In this document: one piece after another, positions 53,451-62,893 of the stretch | How positions within the stretch are numbered: position 1 is the first letter of the stretch | Layout of the letters: each line of letters begins with the position of its first letter | Translations under genes and position numbers: made by a program | Notes under the pieces: model-generated | Database searches by the model: none | What the model was told of the DNA's origin: nothing | What the model saw: only the letters and a program-made list of their open reading frames with translations | Assembly: GCF_019744875.1 (NCBI RefSeq) | Contig: NZ_JAIETU010000004.1 | Location: 113,065-177,064 of the forward strand | DNA length: 64,000 nucleotides | Direction of reading: 5' to 3' | DNA from: Hyphomicrobium sp. | GTDB lineage: Bacteria; Pseudomonadota; Alphaproteobacteria; Rhizobiales; Hyphomicrobiaceae

Positions 53451-54281
53451 TCAAGCCTCAGAGTTGGCAGGACGGGTGTGATAGGCGGACGCGCGGCGCC
53501 CGCGGAAGTACGATTGCACCCACGGGTTATCGCTGGCCAGCATGCTCTCGATGGAGCCTGTGTTGACCACGCGCCCGTCGGCCAGTGCGCCGACGCGATC
53601 GCAGATGGTGTGCAGGCTTTCGAGGTCGTGCGTGATCATGAAGACCGTGAGGCCCAGCGTCTGCTGGAGCGTGCGGATCAATGCGTCGAAATCGCCGGCC
53701 GCGATGGGGTCGAGGCCCGAGGTGGGCTCGTCCAGGAAGACGAGCTCCGGGTCAAGGGCGAGCGCGCGCGCCAGGGCGACGCGCTTCGTCATGCCGCCGG
53801 AGAGCTCGGAGGGCATCTTGTCGTGATCGGCGCGGCTGAGGCCGACCATGTCGAGCTTGACGGCGGCCATCTCGTCCATAAGGCGCTGGGGAAGATCGAG
53901 ATACTCGACCATCGGGAACTGCACGTTCTGGAGCACGGTGAGCGAGGAGAACAGCGCGCCTTGCTGGAACAGCACGCCCCAGCGGCGCTCGATGGCGCGG
54001 CGCTCTTCTTCGGTCGCGGCATCCAGGCGCGTGCCGAGCACCTTCATGCTGCCGGACCGGCGCGGGATCAACCCGATGATGGTGCGCAGCAGGACCGACT
54101 TGCCGCTGCCCGATCCGCCGACGAAGCCGAACACCTCGCCGCGCTTCACATCGAAGGTCACGCGGTTGAGCACGGTGCGGTCGCCGAAGCCGACTACGAG
54201 GTCGCGCACCTCGATGACGTTGTCCGCGCTCGCGTTCACGTCTCTGCTTGCGGCCATGCTCTCGATTGCTTTTTCGACCAT
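53451..54281 (-). CDS. mlaF: MlaF-like lipid ABC transporter ATP-binding protein
   Basis: A 276-aa ATPase. Walker A is GGSGSGKSVLLRTIIGL, the signature LSGGMTKRVALARALALDPE, Walker B VFLDEPTSGLDPIAAG and the H-loop MITHDLESLHTI. The M-in-signature form GGMTKR is typical of MCE-linked ATPases. It is three bases after the permease gene stop and seven before mlaD, so the three genes form one operon for lipid trafficking at the inner membrane. Confidence 0.93.
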   Translation of the reverse strand: MVEKAIESMAASRDVNASADNVIEVRDLVVGFGDRTVLNRVTFDVKRGEVFGFVGGSGSGKSVLLRTIIGLIPRRSGSMKVLGTRLDAATEEERRAIERRWGVLFQQGALFSSLTVLQNVQFPMVEYLDLPQRLMDEMAAVKLDMVGLSRADHDKMPSELSGGMTKRVALARALALDPELVFLDEPTSGLDPIAAGDFDALIRTLQQTLGLTVFMITHDLESLHTICDRVGALADGRVVNTGSIESMLASDNPWVQSYFRGRRASAYHTRPANSEA

Positions 54282-54284
54282 GGG

Positions 54285-55421
54285 CTACATGTCCACCGCG
54301 GCGAAGAAGATGGCGAAAAGGCCGTCCAGGACGATGACGAGGAAGATCGACTTCACGACCGAGGCGGTGGTCTCGGCGCCCAGCGATTCCGCGCTACCCT
54401 TCACCGCGAGACCGCGCACGCAGGAGACGATACCGATCACCAGCGCCATGAACGGCGCCTTGATCATGCCGACCTCGAAGTGGGTGACGGACAACGCCTC
54501 GCGCAGGCGCTGCAGGTAGATTTCAGGGCTCATGCCGCCGTACAGCCAGGCCACCACACCGCCGCCGTAGAGGGCGGCCATCGATCCCAGGAACGTCAAG
54601 ATCGGCAGCGCGATGACGAGTGCGATGATGCGCGGCAGGATCAGCACGTCGATCGGGTCGCGGCCCATGGTGCGCAGCGCATCCACCTCTTCGCGCATTT
54701 TCATCGAGCCGAGCTCGGCGGTGTAGGCGCTGCCCGAGCGGCCCGCGATCATGATCGCGACGATGAGCACGCCGATCTCGCGCAACACGAGGATGCCGAC
54801 CATGTCGACCACGTACGCGTCGGCGCCGAACTTTCGGAAATGGAAGAAGCCCTGCTGGGCGATGATGCAGCCGATCAGGAACGTAATGAGCACCATGATC
54901 GGCACGGCCCGCCAGCCAACGCGATCGAGGTGGTGGAGGGTGGACGTGCCGCGAAACGATTGAGGATTTGCGATAGCACGCCCGATGGCGAGGACGAGCG
55001 CGCCGAGCATCGAGGCGTAGGCGGCGAGCTCATGGCCGAACGCAACCGTGCCGCGGCCGAGGTTGGCGAGGTGGTCCGAAAGGGGCGTCGGAGACGAGGC
55101 CGCGGGGGGCGGGGCGTGCTCGGTGCTGCGGATTTCTTCGTAAAGGCTGCGGTAGCGGTCCGGGAGGCCTTGCAGGCGGGCCTTGCCGATCCCGGTTTCG
55201 CGCGCGCGCACGACGCGCTCGATCATCCAGGCGCCGTAGGTGTCGAGGTTCGTGATCCGGTCGAGGGCGACCACGACGGGCCGCTCGGCGGGGGCCTGAC
55301 GCAGCGTCTGGTCGATCAGTCCGTCAAGGTCGTGGGCATGATCGATGGTCCAAGAGCCTTCGGCCGTCAGAACGGTCTGATCCGTTCCGAGCCGGGCTGC
55401 TAGAGAGGGCGGCGAACCCAT
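54285..55421 (-). CDS. mlaE: MlaE-like permease with N-terminal STAS domain
   Basis: A 378-aa inner-membrane permease of the MCE lipid system. Residues 1-100 form a STAS/MlaB-like domain (GSWTIDHAHDLDGLIDQTLR, LDRITNLDTYGAWMIERVVR), fused here rather than separate as in E. coli. The permease part has the MlaE text MVLITFLIGCIIAQQGFFHF, VREIGVLIVAIMIAGRSGSA (here VLREIGV) and GSMKMREEVDALRTMGRDPI. First gene of the set; its upstream region contains no clear operator. Confidence 0.93.
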   Translation of the reverse strand: MGSPPSLAARLGTDQTVLTAEGSWTIDHAHDLDGLIDQTLRQAPAERPVVVALDRITNLDTYGAWMIERVVRARETGIGKARLQGLPDRYRSLYEEIRSTEHAPPPAASSPTPLSDHLANLGRGTVAFGHELAAYASMLGALVLAIGRAIANPQSFRGTSTLHHLDRVGWRAVPIMVLITFLIGCIIAQQGFFHFRKFGADAYVVDMVGILVLREIGVLIVAIMIAGRSGSAYTAELGSMKMREEVDALRTMGRDPIDVLILPRIIALVIALPILTFLGSMAALYGGGVVAWLYGGMSPEIYLQRLREALSVTHFEVGMIKAPFMALVIGIVSCVRGLAVKGSAESLGAETTASVVKSIFLVIVLDGLFAIFFAAVDM

Positions 55422-55450
55422 CTGACCTTCACTTCCTTCATGTTCGAAGC

Positions 55451-55942
55451 CTACTTGCGCGACAAGGTGATCGTCACGCTCTTGAGGGCCGTGCCCTCGG
55501 TCGCGATTGCGACGTTTTGCTTCGTCTGATCATAGGTGATTGTCATCGATCCTGTCACGCCGCCGACGATGGCGAGGTGGAGCTTGGCGTCGGACAGAGT
55601 GCCCTTGGCGTCGCCGCCGGCGTTATAGGTGCGTTCCTCCCAGCTTCCGCTGAGCGATGTGCCGTTCGCGCTCAGCTTGCTGCGCATTTCGATTTTGTTG
55701 TTCGGGCTCGAGCAGCGCACCGCGATGCCAAGCTGCGTGCCGCTGCCGGTGTAATAGGCGTCGCACTTCAGGCGTTCGGTCGTGCCGTCCTGCAGCTTGT
55801 AGGTTCCGCCGCCCGCCCAGGAACCGAGCAAGGGTGAAAAGGTCGGCTCGGCCGCGCTCGGCGAGACGAGGCCGATGGTCATGATGGGTGCCACCAGGGC
55901 GGCGAAGCCGCGACGCCGGTTCAGAGGCCGTGCAGAGGTCAT
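55451..55942 (-). CDS. Exported protein of unknown function
   Basis: A 163-aa protein with a signal peptide (LNRRRGFAALVAPIMTIGLV ... AAEP) and a beta-rich mature part: LLGSWAGGGTYKLQDGTTER, LKCDAYYTGSGTQLGIAVRC, GVTGSMTITYDQTKQNVAIA. It resembles small exported proteins common in Hyphomicrobiales, with a paired cysteine likely near residues 60 and 77. Function is unknown. It lies upstream of the MCE operon on the same strand, with a 29-base gap. Confidence 0.7.
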   Translation of the reverse strand: MTSARPLNRRRGFAALVAPIMTIGLVSPSAAEPTFSPLLGSWAGGGTYKLQDGTTERLKCDAYYTGSGTQLGIAVRCSSPNNKIEMRSKLSANGTSLSGSWEERTYNAGGDAKGTLSDAKLHLAIVGGVTGSMTITYDQTKQNVAIATEGTALKSVTITLSRK

Positions 55943-56145
55943 GTGTGTCCCTCGATTGTGCTCGCGTCCGGGAGCCCCGGGTCATCCGATACGCCGGCAC
56001 ACCAGACACTGATTATCGCCGCCGCGCAACTCGGCTGCGTGACAACAATGTGGGATCACTGTGGCATCTGGCCGGGTGCTGACGGTCGGGCGGGCGACCG
56101 CCTGTGGCTGGGGGCTGTGGCGGCGAAAGCAGCCCGGCGCGCCGA

Positions 56146-56892
56146 TCAGCAGGAGTAGGCGACCCAGATGTTCGGCTCTTCGTAGCGGCCGACCTTGCGC
56201 TCGACGTCGATATCGACAGGAACCAGTGCGCCATCAAGGGCATAGGAGCCCGAACGCGTGTAGGTCTGGCGGCCCCAGGTCTCCCAGAAGGCGAGCGGCT
56301 CGTCGACGACCATGGAGCGCTTGCAGGGACCGATGAGCTTGCCGCCGGACGACAGGTGGCTGCGCACCCACGGGTCGAACACGCGGCCGCGGTCGTCCGT
56401 CCAGGTGATGTAGTCGTCGATCGAGACCCAGGGGTGCAACGCCTTCGCAGAGGGGCGCACCGGCGCTACCAGACCATGCAGGCCCTTGGCCTCCGCGAGA
56501 TCCATCAGAGCGCGGATCATCATGCGGGCGTAGCCCTTGGAGCGATGGATGACCGGCACGGAAATGGCGAGGGCGCCCAGCATCTGGCGGCGGCCCTTCG
56601 GGCGTGCGGCTGTCTCTACAAGCCAGTCCCACCCTTCCGGGGGGAGGTCGTCGGAGCCGGTGCAGTCGATGGGAACACAGTTCGCGACGGCGACAGGATA
56701 GTTCGTGTCTTCGTCAACGAGGCAAAGTTGGTAGTCAGAGTATTCCGTCAGTAGATTCGCGTAGAGGTCGTAATGAGCGCGGGTGAAATTTAAGTATCCC
56801 AGCTCGCTCCACGCGGCTTGCTCTATCGAGAGCGAGGCTTTCCGGAGTTCTTCGCTGTCTGCACGCGTACGAATAACGAGATGTGCATCCAT
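56146..56892 (-). CDS. GNAT-like N-acyltransferase
   Basis: A 248-aa cytosolic protein. The acyl-CoA binding motif A appears as LAISVPVIHRSKGYARMMIR, with helix MDLAEAKGLHGLVAPVRPSA after it, then HPWVSIDDYITWTDDRGRVF and DPWVRSHLSSGGKLIGP. The layout fits GNAT-superfamily acyltransferases that use a large second domain. Substrate unknown. It is transcribed away from the GGDEF/EAL gene, sharing a 254-base region with CtrA-type boxes. Confidence 0.65.
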   Translation of the reverse strand: MDAHLVIRTRADSEELRKASLSIEQAAWSELGYLNFTRAHYDLYANLLTEYSDYQLCLVDEDTNYPVAVANCVPIDCTGSDDLPPEGWDWLVETAARPKGRRQMLGALAISVPVIHRSKGYARMMIRALMDLAEAKGLHGLVAPVRPSAKALHPWVSIDDYITWTDDRGRVFDPWVRSHLSSGGKLIGPCKRSMVVDEPLAFWETWGRQTYTRSGSYALDGALVPVDIDVERKVGRYEEPNIWVAYSC

Positions 56893-56954
56893 GGTCAGAT
56901 TTGCTCAACGGCACTATAAACAAGAGAACTTGAAGTCGTTCCCCGACGATTGGT

Positions 56955-56969
56955 TTAATAAAGCGTTAA
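56955..56969. promoter_or_regulatory. Candidate CtrA-binding site (TTAA-N7-TTAA)
   Basis: TTAA (56955-56958), TAAAGCG, TTAA (56966-56969) matches the CtrA full-site spacing. Two further half-sites of the same core, GTTAACGC (56994-57001) and GCGTTAAC (57027-57034), follow at about 31- and 33-base steps. The region serves the divergent GNAT and GGDEF/EAL genes. CtrA binding is inferred. Confidence 0.5.
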
Positions 56970-57079
56970 TCTGTTGAATGCAACCGAAAAAGAGTTAACG
57001 CACGAAGCTGTGTTATCTCAAAACGAGCGTTAACCCTTTGTTCACTACGAACTGAGAGAAGGCAGCAAATGTGGCTCCG

Positions 57080-57096
57080 CCTAAGAATGACTTAGG
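57080..57096. promoter_or_regulatory. Perfect inverted repeat upstream of the GGDEF/EAL gene
   Basis: CCTAAG-AATGA-CTTAGG forms a perfect 6-bp palindrome 51-67 bases before the ATG at 57147. It could be an operator or a 5' leader hairpin; no known factor is assigned. Confidence 0.4.
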
Positions 57097-57146
57097 TGTT
57101 CGGCGGTTTAGCTGGGACCCAGACATCAAGGTGTGGTCGAGTAGCT

Positions 57147-59447
57147 ATGGCACTTGGAGAAACGACTGACCTCTACGAGGGCGATCTTCGTCGCCTGACA
57201 CGGCTGACGCGGATCGCCGTCTCGTTTTTCGGTATGGTGTTGCTCGCCACGGTTGCATTCGCCGGCTGGTCCGCCAATCGCGCGGCGACCGAGACCGAGC
57301 GCTCGCTGCTCGAAAATGCCTTCAATCAAAGCATCGCGAATGTGCTCGACGGCCAGAAGAGCGTGGCGTGGTGGGACGAGTCCGTCACCAAGATCGGGCC
57401 CGATGCCATCGACCTCGACTTTACCGACAGCAACTTCGGCGTCTTCCTGACCGAAACGTACGGCCACGACGAGGTCTACATCCTCGACGCGCAAGATCGG
57501 CCTCTGTACGCGTATTCGGATGCGACGCGCCATGATCCGGCGGACTTCGAAAAGCGGCGCGCCGTTCTGGCTCCCGTCATTTCGGAAGCGCGCGGCGGGG
57601 CTTCGACGCTCAAGGCGCGTCCCGACCTGTTCCTGGAGGCCCAGAAGAACTATCGCGTGCTCGCGGGCGCCGTGGAAGCGGCCCGCTGGTCTGGACACAT
57701 CTTCTCGGTCGGCGGGCGCTATGCGGTCGTTGCTGCCCTCACCATCGTGCCGAACGTCGAGCTGACCCTGCTCAAGGGCACGCCGAAGCTGCTCATCAGC
57801 GTCGTCTACATCGACGCCGACTTCATCTCGAAGCTGTCGCGCACGCTCCTTCTGCCGACCCTTTCGCTCACGCCGAACCAGGTGCTGGCCGGAAGCTACG
57901 TGTCCGATCCCTTCGTCGGCGACGACGGTGGGCTGGTCGGATACCTGTCGTGGGAGACGCGGCGTCCCGGCCAATTCCTGCTGGCCGTTCTGCTGCCGCT
58001 GCTGGCGTGCGGCGTGTTTGCGACCGGCATGTTCTGCAATGACATGTTCGCCCGTCTCAAGCTGGCATCGGAAGAACTCACGCAACGTGAGGCGCGCTCG
58101 CGCCACGAAGCCAAGCACGACGCGCTGTCGGGCCTGCCCAACCGCCAGAACATGATCGAGAAGGTCGAGGCCTGGCTGAGGACTTCTGACGGCGGCCGCT
58201 CAGGTGAGCACGCCGTTGCGGCCTACGTGGACATCGACCGGTTCAAGGACATCAACGATACGCTCGGCCACGAGGTCGGCGACAAGCTCATCAAGGCCGT
58301 GGGGCGGCGCCTCAAGGCGCGGCTGCGCACGAACGATTTCCTGGCGCGCTTCGGCGGCGACGAGTTCGCGGTCATGTGCATCTCCGCAAATGCGCAGGAC
58401 GCCGCGGCGCGGCTTGCGGCGCGGATCACGAATGCGTTCGACGAGCCGTTCGCGATCGACGGACAGAACATCCGTGCCTCGGTTTCAGTCGGCCTCGCGA
58501 TGGCGCCCGAACACGGCCAGACGGCCGATCAGCTCATGCGCCACGCCGACATTGCGCTCTATGAAGCGAAACGGCTCGGTCGTGACCGCGCCGTTTCCTT
58601 CTCCGCCGAGATGGCGCGGGAAGTCGAGACGCGGCGTGCGATCGAAGTCGATTTGCGCGCGGCGATCGAGCGCGGCGAGCTGCGGCTGCACTATCAGCCC
58701 ATCGTGTCGTGCCGGACCGGAGCCATTGTTGGTGCGGAGGCGCTGCTGCGCTGGCGCCACCCGATGCGCGGCGACATCTCGCCTGCGACCTTCATTCCGA
58801 TCGCCGAAGTGTCGGGCATGATGCCGGCGCTCGGAAACTGGATCATCGAGCGCGCCATCAAGGACGCCAAGCTCTGGCCGGATCTCGAGATCGCGGTCAA
58901 TCTTTCGCCGATGCAGTTCGGGGAAGCTGATTTCGCGGGCCGCCTGCAGCGCCTCACGTCCGAGCATGACGTCGCGCCGGAGCGCATCGTGCTCGAGATC
59001 ACGGAAGGCGTGCTGCTCGAAGCGACCGATCACACGAAGGAAGTGCTGCAGTCGATCCAGGCAATGGGCTTCAAGACGGCGCTCGACGACTTCGGCACCG
59101 GCTATTCGAGCTTGTCCTACCTCTGCAATTTCAAGTTCGACAAGATCAAGATCGACCGCTCGTTCGTCAGCAACGTTTCGAACGCGCTTGCTTCGCGCAC
59201 GATCGTGCAGTCGGTGGTCTCGCTCGGGCGGGGTCTCGGCATGAGCATCGTCGCGGAAGGCGTCGAGACGGACTACGACGCGCTGATGATGAACCATCTC
59301 GGCTGCACAGAAATGCAGGGCTTCCACTTCTCGAAGCCGCTCGAGGCGGCGCAGCTCACGAGCCTGCTCGAACGGTTCGTGCCCCGCGTTTCGCCCGTGA
59401 CCGAGGTTCCGCAGTTGGAAACGCCTCCGCACGCCGCATCGGCTTGA
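57147..59447 (+). CDS. CHASE4-GGDEF-EAL cyclic-di-GMP protein
   Basis: A 766-aa membrane signalling enzyme. Membrane helices at about 23-43 and 272-290 flank a periplasmic CHASE4 domain (QKSVAWWDESVTKIGPDAID). The GGDEF domain retains the active signature (RFGGDEFAVMCISAN), so it can make c-di-GMP. The EAL domain retains GAEALLRWRHP and the catalytic loop TALDDFGTGYSSLSYL, so it can also degrade it. Which activity dominates is not readable. ATG 57147 is used; GTG 57096 in frame is possible. Upstream CtrA-type sites suggest cell-cycle timing. Confidence 0.93.
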   Translation: MALGETTDLYEGDLRRLTRLTRIAVSFFGMVLLATVAFAGWSANRAATETERSLLENAFNQSIANVLDGQKSVAWWDESVTKIGPDAIDLDFTDSNFGVFLTETYGHDEVYILDAQDRPLYAYSDATRHDPADFEKRRAVLAPVISEARGGASTLKARPDLFLEAQKNYRVLAGAVEAARWSGHIFSVGGRYAVVAALTIVPNVELTLLKGTPKLLISVVYIDADFISKLSRTLLLPTLSLTPNQVLAGSYVSDPFVGDDGGLVGYLSWETRRPGQFLLAVLLPLLACGVFATGMFCNDMFARLKLASEELTQREARSRHEAKHDALSGLPNRQNMIEKVEAWLRTSDGGRSGEHAVAAYVDIDRFKDINDTLGHEVGDKLIKAVGRRLKARLRTNDFLARFGGDEFAVMCISANAQDAAARLAARITNAFDEPFAIDGQNIRASVSVGLAMAPEHGQTADQLMRHADIALYEAKRLGRDRAVSFSAEMAREVETRRAIEVDLRAAIERGELRLHYQPIVSCRTGAIVGAEALLRWRHPMRGDISPATFIPIAEVSGMMPALGNWIIERAIKDAKLWPDLEIAVNLSPMQFGEADFAGRLQRLTSEHDVAPERIVLEITEGVLLEATDHTKEVLQSIQAMGFKTALDDFGTGYSSLSYLCNFKFDKIKIDRSFVSNVSNALASRTIVQSVVSLGRGLGMSIVAEGVETDYDALMMNHLGCTEMQGFHFSKPLEAAQLTSLLERFVPRVSPVTEVPQLETPPHAASA

Positions 59448-59505
59448 TTTTGGCGCCACGTTGGGATTTGTGTCTGTCCGAGGCGCAAATTACGTGGGAG
59501 CAGTC

Positions 59506-60273
59506 ATGGGCGGGAACGGCGAGGCGAGCGGGCCGCAAGGCAACGCTGATTTCCAGTGGGCGAAGTTCGACTCGGAAGCCTATTTCCAGCATTACTACGG
59601 CGAACCGCATCCCGATGACGATCTCGTCATCCGCGTCGCCGTGGAAACGCTCAAGGGCGCGGCGCCCGTGGCCGGCGATCTCGATGTCGTCGATGTCGGC
59701 ACCGGCCCCAACCTGATCCCGTTCTTCTGCGCGTTGCCGCGGGCGCGGCGTCTGACGGCATGGGAATATGCCGAGACCAATGTCGCATGGCTCAAGGCGG
59801 AGCTTGCGCGCGACGATCTCCGCCCGCAATGGGAGCATTTCTGGGGCGTGACACGCGAGGCCTACGGGCCGGACTATGCTTTGCCTGAGAATCCGATCCC
59901 GTCGCTCAGATCCAAATGCGAGGTGACGCAAGGCTCGATCTTCGATCTCCCGGCGCGGACGTGGGACGCGGCGACGATGTTCTTCTGCGCCGAGTCGATC
60001 ACGGGCGTGATGGACGAGTTCGAGGCGGCCTGCGCGGCGTTCGCGCGATCGGTGCGCACGGGCGGCACGCTGGCGGCAGCGTTTCTGGTGCGCTCCGAGG
60101 GCTATGTCGTGGCGGACCGGCCTTTTCCCGTGTTGAAGCTCTCGCCGGAGACGATCCAGGACGTGTTCAAGCACCACGCGGGGCATGTGAAGGCGCAGAT
60201 GATCGGCATTGTCGACCGCGAGATCCGCAGCGGATATTCCGGCTTCATTTTCCTGACGGGCACGGCGCGCTGA
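59506..60273 (+). CDS. SAM-dependent methyltransferase (NNMT/PNMT-like)
   Basis: A 255-aa methyltransferase starting at ATG 59506 (GGGAG five bases upstream). Motif I is VDVGTGPNLIPFF, and the N-terminal EAYFQHYYGEPHPDDDLVIR resembles the NNMT/PNMT/TEMT family. A post-I acid and the C-terminal catalytic region with GTLAAAFLVRSEGYVV follow. The substrate is not known. It is convergent with the Sit importer, with an 18-base gap. Confidence 0.78.
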   Translation: MGGNGEASGPQGNADFQWAKFDSEAYFQHYYGEPHPDDDLVIRVAVETLKGAAPVAGDLDVVDVGTGPNLIPFFCALPRARRLTAWEYAETNVAWLKAELARDDLRPQWEHFWGVTREAYGPDYALPENPIPSLRSKCEVTQGSIFDLPARTWDAATMFFCAESITGVMDEFEAACAAFARSVRTGGTLAAAFLVRSEGYVVADRPFPVLKLSPETIQDVFKHHAGHVKAQMIGIVDREIRSGYSGFIFLTGTAR

Positions 60274-60291
60274 GGCTGAGCCGTCGCGGCG

Positions 60292-61152
60292 TCAGGCGTT
60301 TCCGGTCTCGTTTCCGGAGCGCGTGCGCAGGACGCCTGAACCTGGCGCGAACAGGAAGGCCAGCACAAAGGCCGCCGACTGGATCAGCACGATGCAGGGT
60401 CCGGTCGCGCCGTCGATGTGGAAGCTGATCAGGGTGCCGAGCACGCAGGATCCGATGGAGACGGCGGCGGAGAGCGCCAGCATGTTTTCGAAGCGGCGCG
60501 TGAGCAGGAACGCGGTGGCGCCCGGCGTCACGAGCATGGCCACGACGAGAATGACGCCGACGGCCTTGATCGACGCGACGATGGTCAGCGAGAGCAGCGC
60601 GAGCAGCCCGTAGTGCAGGAGGCCGACGGGCAGGCCGATGGCGCGGGCGTGCTGCGGATCGAAGCAGTAGAGCACCAGGTCGCGGCGCTTGGCGAGCACG
60701 ATCATCAGCACGGAGCCCGAGATGAGCGCGATCTCCGCTACGTCGCGCCACGTCACGCCCAGCATGTTTCCGAACAGGATGTGGACGAGGTGCTGGTCGG
60801 TTTCGACTTTTGTCATCAGCACGAGGCCGAGGCCGAACATGCCGGAGAAGACGATGCCCATCACGGTGTCTTCTTTGACGCGGCTGTTCGTTTTCAAATA
60901 GCCGGTCAGGACCGCGCACGAGAGGCCGGCGGCAAAGGCGCCGACAGCCAGCGGCAGGCCGGTGACGTAGGCGAGCACGATGCCGGGCAATACGGCGTGC
61001 GAGATCGCGTCGCCCATCAGCGACCAGCCCCTGAGCACGAGATAGCAAGAGAGCACGGAGCAGACCGCGCCGATCAACACGGCGGCCAGCAGCGCGCGCT
61101 GCATGAACTCGAAGGCGAGCGGGGCCGTGAGGAAGGAGAGCGGATCGCCCAT
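60292..61152 (-). CDS. sitD: Metal ABC transporter permease SitD-like
   Basis: A 286-aa ABC-3 family inner-membrane permease with about eight helices. Family text: [40 protein letters not shown] and LVVAMLVTPGATAFLLTRRF. It is the second permease of the Mn/Fe importer and shares one base with sitC. The paralogue sitC has the same plan, suggesting a heterodimeric channel. Confidence 0.9.
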   Translation of the reverse strand: MGDPLSFLTAPLAFEFMQRALLAAVLIGAVCSVLSCYLVLRGWSLMGDAISHAVLPGIVLAYVTGLPLAVGAFAAGLSCAVLTGYLKTNSRVKEDTVMGIVFSGMFGLGLVLMTKVETDQHLVHILFGNMLGVTWRDVAEIALISGSVLMIVLAKRRDLVLYCFDPQHARAIGLPVGLLHYGLLALLSLTIVASIKAVGVILVVAMLVTPGATAFLLTRRFENMLALSAAVSIGSCVLGTLISFHIDGATGPCIVLIQSAAFVLAFLFAPGSGVLRTRSGNETGNA

Positions 61153-62003
61153 CAGGCCGCGCTTTCGAGCTTGGCGCTGCGCCGGCTGGCCAGCAGGCCG
61201 TGCTTCGGCGCGAAGACGAACGCGGCCAGGAACAGCAGCGTTTGCAGCGTGACGATGATGCCGCCGGTCGCTCCGTCGAGGAAGAAGCTCAGATAGGCGC
61301 CGACAATGCTCGTCGTCGCGCCGATGGCGACGCTGAGCACGAGAAGGCGGCCGAAGCGGTCCGTCAGGAGATACGCGGTGGCGCCCGGCGTCACGACCAT
61401 CGCGATCACCAGGCAGGCGCCGACCGTCTGGAGGGCGGCGACCGTGCAGGCGCTCAGCAGCGTGAAGAACAGGAGCTTGAGGGCTGTCGGGTTGAGGCCG
61501 ACCGTGCGGGCGTGCGATTCATCGAAGAACACGACCATCAGGTCTTTCCACTTGAGGCCGAGGATGGCGAGCGAGATCGCGGCAATGATGACGACCTGAA
61601 GGGCGTCTCCGTCCGAGATGCCGAGAATGTTGCCGAGCACGATCGACTGGATATTCACGGCGGTCGGATAGATGGAGACCATCAGCAGGCCGGCCGCGAA
61701 AAAGGTCGTGAAGACGATGCCGATGACGGCGTCCTCGCGCAGCTTCGAGGTCTGGCGCACGAACCACATGCCGAGGGCGGCGAGAAAGCCCGCGAAGAAC
61801 GCTCCGGCGGCGAACGGAATGTGGAGCAGGTAGGCGCCGGCCACGCCCGGCACGATGGCGTGGGCGAGGGCGTCGCCCATCAGCGACCAGCCCTTCAGCA
61901 TCAGGTAGGCAGAAAGAAACGCGCAGGTGGCGCCGACGAGACCGCTGACCCACATGGCCTTGACCATGTAGTCGTATCCGAACGGGACCAGCAGCTCGCT
62001 CAT
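61152..62003 (-). CDS. sitC: Metal ABC transporter permease SitC-like
   Basis: A 283-aa ABC-3 permease with [40 protein letters not shown] and [20 protein letters not shown]. It shares the fold with SitD and forms the membrane channel. Its start overlaps the sitB stop by four bases and its stop the sitD start, so all Sit genes are translationally coupled. Confidence 0.9.
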   Translation of the reverse strand: MSELLVPFGYDYMVKAMWVSGLVGATCAFLSAYLMLKGWSLMGDALAHAIVPGVAGAYLLHIPFAAGAFFAGFLAALGMWFVRQTSKLREDAVIGIVFTTFFAAGLLMVSIYPTAVNIQSIVLGNILGISDGDALQVVIIAAISLAILGLKWKDLMVVFFDESHARTVGLNPTALKLLFFTLLSACTVAALQTVGACLVIAMVVTPGATAYLLTDRFGRLLVLSVAIGATTSIVGAYLSFFLDGATGGIIVTLQTLLFLAAFVFAPKHGLLASRRSAKLESAA

Positions 62004-62893
62004 GTGCCGGCCTCGTCCTTTTGCGGCTTCACTGCGGGCGCCGTCTCCTTTTGGGGAGAGGCGCGCGTATCGCCATAGAAGACGAGCGGGCGTTCGTCGT
62101 CGGTGAGCACGGTGACGGCGCGGCTGTCGTCGTCGTCGTGCAGGGCTGGGCCTTCGAGCTTGAAGTGGCGCAGGACGCCGCCGAAGGCTTTTTCGAGGTT
62201 GCGCTGTGTGAATGCTTCGCGCGTCGGCCCGGCGGCCAGAAGCGTGCGATTGATGAGCACGACCTGATCGCAGAACTCGGGCACGCTGCCGAGATTGTGG
62301 GTCGAGACGAGCATAAGGTGGCCGCGCTCACGGAGCGCGCGCAGGAGATCGACGATGGCGGCCTCGGTCTTGACGTCGACGCCGGTGAACGGCTCGTCGA
62401 GCAGAATGATCTGGCTTTCCTGGGCCAGCGCGCGGGCGAGAAACACGCGCTTTTTCTGGCCGCCCGACAACTCGCCGATCTGGCGCTTGCGGTAGGCGGT
62501 CATGCCGACGCGTTCGAGCGCGGCGTCGACCTTGCGACGGTCTTCCTGTGAGGCGATGCGCAAGAGCCCCATGTGGCCGTATCGGCCCATCATCACCACG
62601 TCCTCGACGAGGATCGGGAAGTTCCAGTCGACTTCCTCGCTCTGGGGGACGTAGGCGACGCAGTTGCTCTTCAGGGCCTCGCGCACGGAGAGGCCCGAGA
62701 TGCGGACCTCGCCGCGCGTGGGGCGGACGAAGCCCATGATGGTCTTGAAGAGGGTGGACTTGCCGCTGCCGTTGACGCCGACGAGGCCGCAGATCGTGCC
62801 GGAGGCGAGCTCAAACGACACGTCCCTGAGAGCCACGTGGCCGTTGGGGTAGGCCACGGTGAGATCGCGAGCGCTGATCGACGGAAGGCTCAA
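62000..62893 (-). CDS. sitB: Metal ABC transporter ATP-binding protein SitB-like
   Basis: A 297-aa ATPase. Walker A is [18 protein letters not shown], signature [20 protein letters not shown], Walker [17 protein letters not shown] and H-loop [15 protein letters not shown]-terminal extension of about 45 residues ([20 protein letters not shown] ...) lies beyond the usual end. The gene overlaps sitA and sitC by four bases. Confidence 0.92.
   Translation of the reverse strand: MSLPSISARDLTVAYPNGHVALRDVSFELASGTICGLVGVNGSGKSTLFKTIMGFVRPTRGEVRISGLSVREALKSNCVAYVPQSEEVDWNFPILVEDVVMMGRYGHMGLLRIASQEDRRKVDAALERVGMTAYRKRQIGELSGGQKKRVFLARALAQESQIILLDEPFTGVDVKTEAAIVDLLRALRERGHLMLVSTHNLGSVPEFCDQVVLINRTLLAAGPTREAFTQRNLEKAFGGVLRHFKLEGPALHDDDDSRAVTVLTDDERPLVFYGDTRASPQKETAPAVKPQKDEAGT

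Noticed and set aside
53442..55403. A 653-codon frame on the + strand opposite mlaD, mlaF and mlaE
   Set aside because: Antisense to three recognised genes and rich in His, Asp and Glu with no motif.
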